A DNA stretch of 64,000 nucleotides from Datura wrightii (taxonomy: Eukaryota > Streptophyta > Magnoliopsida > Solanales > Solanaceae). Below are positions 56,831 to 64,000 of the stretch, piece after piece. The position numbers and the translations under genes are program-made. The notes below the pieces were generated by a model. It did no database searches and was not told the origin of the DNA. It worked only from the letters and a program-made list of their open reading frames with translations. The stretch covers positions 90,729,001 to 90,793,000 of the forward strand of contig JASDFA010000010.1 of the NCBI GenBank assembly GCA_035772735.1, written 5' to 3'. Each line of letters begins with the position of its first letter. Within the stretch, counting starts at the first letter, position 1.

Positions 56831-59800
56831 TATTTATCTTTTCTCATTTTTTAAAATTTTTTATTCTCATTTTTTAAAATTATTATTTATTAAAAAGTCA
56901 TTCCTATTAATCATAACTTTTCATCTTCACAGCATCTACTCTTAATTAGTAGTATTAGTAATATCTATCTCCCAATTTTTTATATTTCTAACTCCAGTTC
57001 TTTAATGGACAAGTTTATGACACATTAAAATCATCTAAATAAAATTGTTTTGAGTTGTATTAGCTATGCTAACTTTGTAATGCAATAACCACTGACAAGA
57101 GCATTTGATTTTAACTTTGTCCAGCCATGAATAAAAAAATCTTTGAAATGTGTGTTTATTTTTTCTTTTAGTTTAAAAAAATAATTTGATTACGTCATAT
57201 TGAAATATAGTTCATCTTTCCCATTCAATTCATAACTATCGTGTTCTTTAAAATTTTCATTTGCTTAGTTAAGTTTTTTCTTCTATTCTTTTTATTGATG
57301 ATGTTAACTTTTTGTTTCTCCAAACCACAGTGTTCTCAAATGTGAAAATAGGCTGGGGAACAAAGTCAACTACATGCTGCCTAAGAAAGTATATATGTGT
57401 CCTTTCACAATTATGTGGATCAATTTTTAATAGGTCTATTGAGAACATTAGGATATAAAATTATTTTATAATTTTCAGAATATTATCTAATTAGCAGAAA
57501 ATTTATTTATTGACATATAAAAATGTAATCCTAAGATTTTTTATTTTTTGTTGTTAGTAAAAGTACTCAATATTTTTAGATATTCATAGATCATTACAAT
57601 TGTTTGTTGGTCTATAGCCTTTAAAATTACAACTTGAAAAATGCAAAAGTATTGGTTTAAATAAAAATAATTTAGTAATATTGTTTGTCTTTCTCGCCTC
57701 TCTTTCTTCTTCAATAAAGAAATTTTTGTTCATTTTTGAATTCTTATTCATTATTTATTATTTTTTATGTTAAAATTAAAAGATTTTTTCTTAGTAGTTT
57801 AAACAAGGCAAAGATATTAATAAATGAGTATTGAGGAATTAGTCAAGATACAAAGTAATTTTAATTTTTTTTACATAAAATTATTAAGAAGTGAAAGAAG
57901 ATCAGTATGATCTTGGGGATACCACTCCTGATCAAGGATACCAGTTTTCGAAGGGTAAGAATATGAGAAAGAAAAAGAAAAATAATATGTATTATGATTT
58001 ATAATTTATAATATATTTTGTTAAATATCCAAATTATATCTTGAAGAAGGAATAATATACATATAAGATAAAAGTTAGACCGTAAATATTTTAAAAGTAG
58101 AAAAAGATCATGATAATTAGATAAACAGAGTAATTAAATCTAGAATTATTGTTGATGCTACTCGAATCGCAACAAATGTTTCAATACTTTTTTTATGAAT
58201 AAGAAGGATGATAGAATATTGATATTTTGACTTTCTAAATTTATAAGGTTTCTTTTTGTAAAAAACAATATTTGCAAGAATATATATCATATGAAAATTA
58301 TAACAAGAAAAAATTGAAAATATCATATGAAATTATATGATCAAGGTCATTCATAAAAGAAATTATAAAGAATAATTCTCGAGAAACATTGGAGTACATT
58401 CGTTAATGCATTTTATTGGCATGTGATTTTTAAATTTTAAAAAAAAATTATGAAAGTAATCAATTGTAATCAAAATTATTTATGAAGTTATTTTTAAAAT
58501 TTTAATATAGCCATAAATTATGAAAATATTTTAAAAATTTAATAAAAAAATTAATTTTCATAAAATTAGTAAAAAAAAAAAAAAGAAAGGTGAATTAACT
58601 TGATTATTTTAAGAAATGTAAATAATTATTATTAATTATACAGAGGAATTGAAGAAGTAAAAATTAATAAACAAAAAAGAAAACAAATAAAAGGGAGAAC
58701 CGAGAAATAATGTTCGAGTGGATACAAAAAAAATATAAGATTACATATAAAAAGTATTATTAAAATAAAATTAATAGAAAAAAATAATTATCAAGAAAAT
58801 AACAAAAGAAAAAAAAGGTGATCTAAAAAATATCAAAAGGCAATAAGAATAGTTTTTTTTTTTTTGTCTTTTTCTTAATAAAAATTTTAAATTTGTGAAA
58901 CTATTTTAATTTAAAATATTTACTAGCAATATTAAGAAAATAATTAAGACTAATAGGTTGAAATTACATGATTCCTAATTTGACATGTGCAATTGGAAGA
59001 TCAAAATTAAAGAGGATCATTTATTTAAAATTTTTAATAATTATTATTTTATTATTATTTATTTATTTTTTAATTCACGCAGACAAATTTTCTAATTATA
59101 ATTAGAAAGTCAATTCAAAAAACCTAACAACTGTTTCGCCTCATAAGTAAGAAAAAAAAAACTTCAAATATTTTTTTTTAAAGTATTCATAACTGTTCAT
59201 TTTCTAAAATTTCTAGCTTTTCATTTTCTTCTGCTACATAAATAAAGAAAATATTGATTTTGCAAATACTATTAAGTCTTTGAACTATATTAATACTAAG
59301 CCAATATTGAGGTTTGTAAGCTCCCGAAGAAAAGATTTGAGGTTCCAAAAGATTGAATTCTCCTGTTAGATGATACATCAGTTTTTAGGTAAATCATTAT
59401 ATTTAAATATGTTTGTGTTTGATTTTTTTTAATCCCCTCAATATTGGTACAATCAAAATCAGATATATGATAATAATAAATTTCATGATTCATTTTACTT
59501 GAGTCTCTAATATCTTATCTTTCAAAATCGAACTTTCATTTTGCGTTACATCATTATTCGCCTTGAAATTTTGTTTTTGTCATTTTTCATTTACTTTTTA
59601 TATTATCCATGAAATAATAATATGATTGGTAAATTTTACATTTTGGTTGTATTACTTTTTCAACTTTCAATTTTTGCATATTGTTTATGAGAGATGTGAT
59701 TAACACATTTGTATTTACTTCTAACTTAATAGTGATCGCTAATTACTTTTCTTTTAGTTCCAATATCCTGTTAATTGTTGTTTTCATTTTTAAATTACAT

Positions 59801-59952
59801 TTTTCTCCGTCACGTATTTTATTTTTTTGGAGGGGCTCACACATTTATTCAACTAACAAACTTATATTCTTTCTATTTTGCTCTTTTTCATATTTTTTTT
59901 GAATTTCAAAAGCCTTTAAATAAATTTATTTATAGCAAGAAAGAAATAAAAG
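56831..59952. other. AT-rich region without a recognisable gene
   Basis: No protein or RNA gene recognised on either strand. A patch near 57,885-57,965 could encode EVKEDQYDLGDTTPDQGYQF but is too short to assign. Confidence 0.4.
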
Positions 59953-59957
59953 ATAAA

Positions 59958-60191
59958 TGTTATAAACATATTTGTATTATAGTGAATGTCTATAAAGGTA
60001 TTTGTATTGTAGTGGATACATGTGTTTATATTATAGTAAAAGTCTATCTTTTGGAGAAAAGTTAGGAGAAATTATCCCTATAAATAGATGGGTTCTCCTT
60101 CATTATATTTCATCCATCAAGAGAAATAAGAACTTCTCTCCTTCTCTCTTTCTCTACAATATTCTTGTTCTTTCTTTATTATTTCATAACA
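59958..60191 (+). repeat. 5' LTR of the copia element
   Basis: TGTTATAAACATATTTG ... ATTATTTCATAACA, 234 bp, with a 5 bp inverted end (TGTTA/TAACA). TATAAATAG at 60,079-60,087 is the likely TATA box. Confidence 0.9.
60079..60087 (+). promoter_or_regulatory. TATA box of copia LTR
   Basis: TATAAATAG, perfect consensus, about 120 bases into the LTR and followed by a pyrimidine-rich stretch containing TTCATCCATCAAGAG, where transcription may begin. Confidence 0.55.
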
Positions 60192-60206
60192 CGTTATCAG
60201 CACGAG
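60192..60206 (+). other. Primer-binding region of the copia element
   Basis: CGTTATCAGCACGAG directly follows the LTR. It is not the usual initiator-Met TGGTATCAGAGC. The same TTATCAGCACGA phrase is known to me from this subgroup of plant copia elements, but I do not assign its tRNA. Confidence 0.55.
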
Positions 60207-60380
60207 TCTCTACCTTGAGCACTCACTTTGAAAGATCTGAGGTAAGAAAAATTAAAATTTCTTTTTGAAAGATGTATTACTTAACCACAGGAGTGATATT
60301 CCTTTGGTGATATTGTTTCTCTACGACTCTACTGTCTCAAAATTTGAAGGCCAAGGTATTATTTTTCTCTTTCTTTTAAT

Positions 60381-60819
60381 ATGGCTAACCTTACGAAACT
60401 TGATTTCGTTGCCCTTCAAAAGTTCGGGCAAGAACTGCCTTTTATGGGTGTTGGATGCTGAAATCCATATGGATGCAATGAGTCTTGGAGACACCATTAA
60501 AAGTGAAAACAAAGCATCAAATCAATATTGTGCTAAGGCTATGATATTCTTGCATCATCATCTTGACAAAATTCTTAAAATTGAATATCTCACGATTAAG
60601 GATCCACTTGTTTTGTGGAATAGCCTAAAAGAAAGGTATAACCACCTGAAGATGGTCATCCACCCAAAGGCACGATATGATTCGATCCATCAAGACTATA
60701 AGTCTGTTCATGAGTATAGCTCATCAACATTCAAAATTGTTTCAAAGTTGAAACTATGTGGAGAAACTATTAATGATGTTGATATGATTGAAAATGTGGT
60801 AGTACACAAAATTAATTGA
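60381..60819 (+). pseudogene. Copia gag (UBN2-type) with frameshift
   Basis: The ATG at 60,381 opens MANLTKLDFVALQ, the standard start of this copia gag group. A shift near 60,419 moves the reading into the frame that gives SSGKNCLLWVLDAEIHMDAM, then AKAMIFLHHHLDKILKIEYL, DPLVLWNSLKERYNHLKMVI, and KLKLCGETINDVDMIE before a stop at 60,817. This corresponds to the first roughly 150 residues of gag; the remainder and the CCHC knuckle are not recognisable. The protein would form the virus-like particle shell. Confidence 0.75.
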
Positions 60820-61091
60820 GAGCTACGGAAGAGCTAATGTATTACTATCTGAAGGAATGAAATTATTGTAGTAAGACTCAAAAGGAAACTTACAGGTTTC
60901 AAGGACATTGAAAAAAAATTGAGACTATAAATTATGGGAAGATCTAATATATTCATGCTACTACAATTGAAGCGGGTTATAAATATTTATGTAAAAGATT
61001 ACCCGCCGTTTTTTTCTATTTGTAGTACATAAATATGGGTATGATGATGAAATCACATACGAAAGTAAACTAGAAGTTTACTGAAATAAGT

Positions 61092-61720
61092 TGGCATAAC
61101 TGGTTGGCCATCCCGGTTCAAATGTGATGCAAAAATAATTGAGAATTCACGTAGCTATATGTTGAAGAAATAAAAGATTCTTCAAGAATTCTCTTGTGTT
61201 GCTTGTTCTCATGATAGAATGATCTTGATCAACTAAGATTGGAATTATATTTCCTGAAATTTTGGAACTTATAAAAGGGTGAATATGGGCCCGTTCACCT
61301 ATCATGTGAACTGTTTGTTAATAGATGCATCTATCGTATGGTCACATGTATTTTGATATCAACTTGCAATTGATTTTTGTAAAGTTGTTGCTGGAATTAT
61401 TAAATTAAGAGCATAGTTCCAAATTATAAAATTATGTTGATAATGCTGATTCATATCTATGTTGGTTTAGCAAAAATTGTATGCCTCCAATTATAGCTAA
61501 ATCATTGGTTATGAGAATAAAACTCTCAAATAAAATTTGGTATGAGATATGTTTATTTAACATATAGCAACACTTGAATGCATCAAGTCAATAAGGTTTC
61601 CCCTATCACAATTGGTTCAGGATCAGGAACCAAATGATTCCATCTAAATATTTGAATGTGCAATATATTGATTCAATTGCTCCACCACAACGCACAAAGA
61701 TGGGTCCCCAAATGAGCTTA
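61092..61720 (+). pseudogene. Copia pre-integrase and integrase remnant
   Basis: Begins with the pre-integrase WHNWLAIPVQ/WLAHPG-type start and SRSYMLKK, then a FSCVACSHDRMI-like zinc cluster near 61,190. Integrase pieces follow in varying frames: GPFTYHVNCLLIDASIVWSH near 61,292-61,350 and a KLRA(Q)FQI patch near 61,405. The part just before RT, where APPQRTKMGPQ is normal, is recognisable as CTTTHKDGSPN/APPQRTKMGPQ near 61,680-61,715. Many stops and frameshifts make it dead. Immediately afterwards the sequence jumps to RNase H. Confidence 0.65.
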
Positions 61721-61738
61721 TATTATTCTAATAATTGC

Positions 61739-62257
61739 AGTCCCGATCTTGTTGGTTATGCTGATGCTGGGTATTTATCTGACCCACACAAAGCTTGATC
61801 TCAAACTGGCTACGTGTTCATATGTGGAGGTACTGCCATATCTTGGAGATCTACAAAGCAGTCTCTTATAGCTACTTCATCAAATCATGTTGAGATAATA
61901 GTTATTCATGAAGTAAGCCGAGAATGTGTGTGGTTAAGGTCCATGATACATCTCATTAGAGAAAGATGTGGTTTGAAATATGACAAAGTATCCACAATTT
62001 TGTATGAAGATAATGCATCATGCATAGCACAACTAAAGGGAGGATTCATAAAAGCAGATAGAATGAAGCACATCTCGCCAAAGTTCTTCTACACACATGA
62101 GCTCCAAAAGAATGGTGATATTAACGTGCAACAAATTTGTTCAAGTAATAATATGGCTGATTTATTCACAAAATCTCTACCAACTGTAACTTTCAAGAAG
62201 ATGGTGCACAAGATCGGGATGCAAAGATTCAAGGATGTTCTAGTTAGGGGGAGTTAA
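61739..62257 (+). pseudogene. Copia RNase H domain
   Basis: RNase H degrades the RNA strand of the RNA-DNA hybrid during reverse transcription. Seen: SPDLVGYADAGYLSDPHKA with the first catalytic Asp, a TGA where Arg is normal (61,797), SQTGYVFICGGTAISWRSTK, EIIVIHEVSRECVWL (Glu), LYEDNASCI (Asp), KHISPKFFYTHELQ and the NMADLFTKSLP motif. The open frame from 61,814 to 62,257 gives 147 codons and ends at the normal C-terminus just before the polypurine tract. Apart from the one stop the domain is well preserved. Confidence 0.85.
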
Positions 62258-62444
62258 TACGCGATGTACTCTTTTTCCCTTGCGAGATTTTGTCTCACCG
62301 GGTTTTCCTTGTAAGGTTTTTAATGAGGCAGCTAAAATGTGTATTATTAGATATGTGTACTCTTTTTCCTTCACTAGATTTTTTTCCACTGGGTTTTTTC
62401 TAGTATGGTTTTAACGAGACACATTATCTATCAAATAGACATTC

Positions 62445-62453
62445 AAGGGGGAG
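62445..62453 (+). other. Polypurine tract of the copia element
   Basis: AAGGGGGAG directly before the 3' LTR. Confidence 0.85.
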
Positions 62454-62687
62454 TGTTATAAACATATTTGTATTATAGTGAATGTCTATAAAGGTATTTG
62501 TATTGTAGTGGATACATGTGTTTATATTATAGTGAAAGTCTATCTTTTGGAGAAAAGTTAGGAGAAATTATCCCTATAAATAGAGGGGTTCTCCTTCATT
62601 ATATTTCATCCATCAAGAGAAATAAGAACTTCTCTCCTTCTCTCTTTCTCTACAATATTCTTGTTCTTTCTTTATTATTTCATAACA
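62454..62687 (+). repeat. 3' LTR of the copia element
   Basis: 234 bp, identical to the 5' LTR except G for A in ATTATAGT(G/A)AAAG and G for T in AATAGA(G/T)GGG. The TATA box is at 62,574-62,582. Confidence 0.9.
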
Positions 62688-62692
62688 ATAAA

Positions 62693-63963
62693 AACATTTA
62701 AAAGTGGTCTGAAGCAAATGTAAGAATGGTAATACAAGAAGGTTTTTACCGAGAGTAAAGAAGCCTAGACGGATAAAAGGATGTTTGGAGCCTGAAATAG
62801 GGCTTGAATAAATTTTCTTTGCAGTAGAAAGTTTGGTAGCTATAGATGCTTGGAGCTCGATGTTCTAACTGATTTTTTTAAAATTTCAAATTTATAGCTT
62901 AATTAAATATTTTTAGAATATATATATGCTAATATATATATATATACATATTTCGCACGTGTCTAGAAACTAGTAATAATAATAAGGGCCAAAGCCCAAT
63001 TGAACTAGAAAAAAATGCTATTTCTGCTGGAAAAGCAGAACACAGTAGAAAAAAACGCAGAAGAGGAGAGAAGAAAGGAAGAGAAAAGAGAAGAAAAGAG
63101 GAGAGAAAAATAAGGATTTTCGATCCAAACCATCAAAGTAATGATCTTAATCTTTTTCTTGAGTTTATTATGGGATTATAAGAAAGTTTATAGGATAGAA
63201 CATGGAGAAATTTTGAAGAATTGAGAAAGTTTAGCCCTACGGTCTTCAACCTAAATCATCAATTTGAAAGGGAAAACTTTATAAAATTTAATTTTGATTA
63301 ATGTTCTGGAATCTTCTCATCAAGGAGAATCTATTAGTGGTCATAGTTCGAAAATTCTGCCCCGTTGACCAGAGTTGACTTTTTTCGATCAAACCATTGA
63401 CGACGAATTTGACTTTTGTTAAAAATTAACAAACTTCTACCAAAAGGTTTTTGACCATTCTAAACTCATTTTTGTGTAGTTTGAGATGATCCGGAGACTA
63501 GAGAGCATAGTTCTGAAATATTGAAAACTATGCTTGAGTTGTAAATTCGAAGTAAGTGAGAGTTTAAGCTTTGTTGCTTGCTTTTTAAATCTGTTTTAAA
63601 AATTATATTTTGTCTGCCTGGTCCATGTGTTGGAACAAATGTGTACTTGGCAGAATCGATAGTCTTTAACCAAAATCGCATATATGTTACTTTGAGAAAA
63701 ATACTTCTTTAAGGAAAATTATTTCATAATTGATTTGTGGTGTGGCGTGGTCTCGTACAATGGCATTGGGGCATTGGATATCCTTCCTTCGTTTCCATGA
63801 TATAGTTACTAGGGGCATACATGCTCTACCTTAGCATATTAGGGGCCTTGTACTTGCTGCCATAGTATACTAATGAGGCATTATATATGCTGCCGAGGGC
63901 TAATCGGGGTGTTAGGTTGATCTCTTTCACTGCCGTTTGACAAGTCTTGAGTGTGAGTTGCTT

Positions 63964-63966
<3 letters not shown>
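62693..63966. other. Unassigned sequence, possibly LTR-derived
   Basis: No coding region recognised. The purine-rich stretch at 63,055-63,110 and phrases such as AAAGCCCAATTGAAC and the repeated GGGGCAT / GAGGCATTATATATGCTGCC motifs near 63,760-63,900 resemble LTR or promoter-type noncoding sequence of gypsy elements, but no partner LTR lies in the window. Confidence 0.3.

Positions 63967-64000
<34 letters not shown>
63967..64000. repeat. (TA)n microsatellite at the window end
   Basis: Uninterrupted TA dinucleotides running to the last base. Confidence 0.95.

Larger units (their letters stand above)
59958..62687 (+). mobile_element. Ty1/copia deletion derivative with nearly identical LTRs
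   Basis: A 2,730 bp element flanked by the 5 bp duplication ATAAA (59,953-59,957 and 62,688-62,692). Its two 234 bp LTRs differ at only two positions. It contains a PBS-like site, a gag remnant, pre-integrase and integrase remnants, an RNase H domain and a polypurine tract, but no reverse transcriptase. Autonomous copia elements are about 5 kb, so roughly half is missing. Confidence 0.9.

Noticed and set aside
59681..60065. Overlapping Phe-rich frames before the copia element
   Set aside because: AT-rich chance frames that run into the copia LTR.
63466..63681. 71-codon minus-strand frame near the window end
   Set aside because: No recognisable motif; lies in AT-rich, probably noncoding sequence.

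Overview
This 64 kb window looks like gene-poor, repeat-dense nuclear DNA of a flowering plant. It holds a thicket of Ty3/gypsy LTR retrotransposons with tRNA-iMet or tRNA-Asp type primer sites, one small Ty1/copia element, a LINE remnant, hAT-type remnants and long (TA)n microsatellites. The retroelement families resemble those of large-genome Solanaceae, but that placement is inference. I found no intact host gene; every protein-coding match is a transposon product or a degenerate pseudogene.

Positions 1-22,829 are a nested stack. A minus-strand gypsy element (here 'family A', copy A1) enters from the left edge with its gag and its 5' LTR (1-4,103). It is cut and joined to a plus-strand gypsy element B (4,104-13,286), whose 5' LTR and leader are partly deleted. 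B's 3' LTR abuts the gag of a minus-strand relative, C (13,287-16,014). C's LTR in turn interrupts the 5' LTR of an Athila-like element E (16,015-22,829).

Positions 22,830-31,826 are AT-rich. They contain a LINE reverse-transcriptase/zf-RVT fragment (24,907-25,720), a hAT-type transposase fragment on the minus strand (25,798-26,106), two diverged copies of a roughly 1.1 kb segment (26,770-27,880 and from 30,912), and a head-to-head inverted duplication of a MADS-box-like pseudogene (29,940-30,912).

Positions 31,827-42,234 are a complete-length family A element (copy A2) on the minus strand. Its LTRs are 2,583 and 2,573 bp, its target-site duplication is TTTAT, and it has PBS, PPT, gag, protease, RT, RNase H, integrase and chromodomain, inactivated by a few stops and frameshifts. 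It sits inside the second copy of the 1.1 kb segment, so the first copy acts as a paralogous empty site.

Positions 42,235-47,521 hold unassigned AT-rich DNA, a probable copia LTR fragment carrying a 358 bp MITE with an 8 bp duplication, and a complex TA/TATG repeat. Positions 47,522-55,750 are a plus-strand gypsy deletion derivative D (TSD ATACT) that lacks protease, RT and RNase H. It is inserted into a tandem array of units separated by (TA)n tracts (to about 56,830). AT-rich DNA follows. A 2,730 bp copia deletion derivative (59,958-62,687, TSD ATAAA, 234 bp LTRs differing at two positions) lacks RT yet is very young. The window ends in unassigned, possibly LTR-derived sequence.

The most unusual signals are the MADS-like inverted repeat, which could fold into a roughly 440 bp hairpin; arrays of the pseudo-palindrome ACGA(C/G)TCGT in LTRs of different gypsy lineages; and the recently mobilised RT-less copia element.
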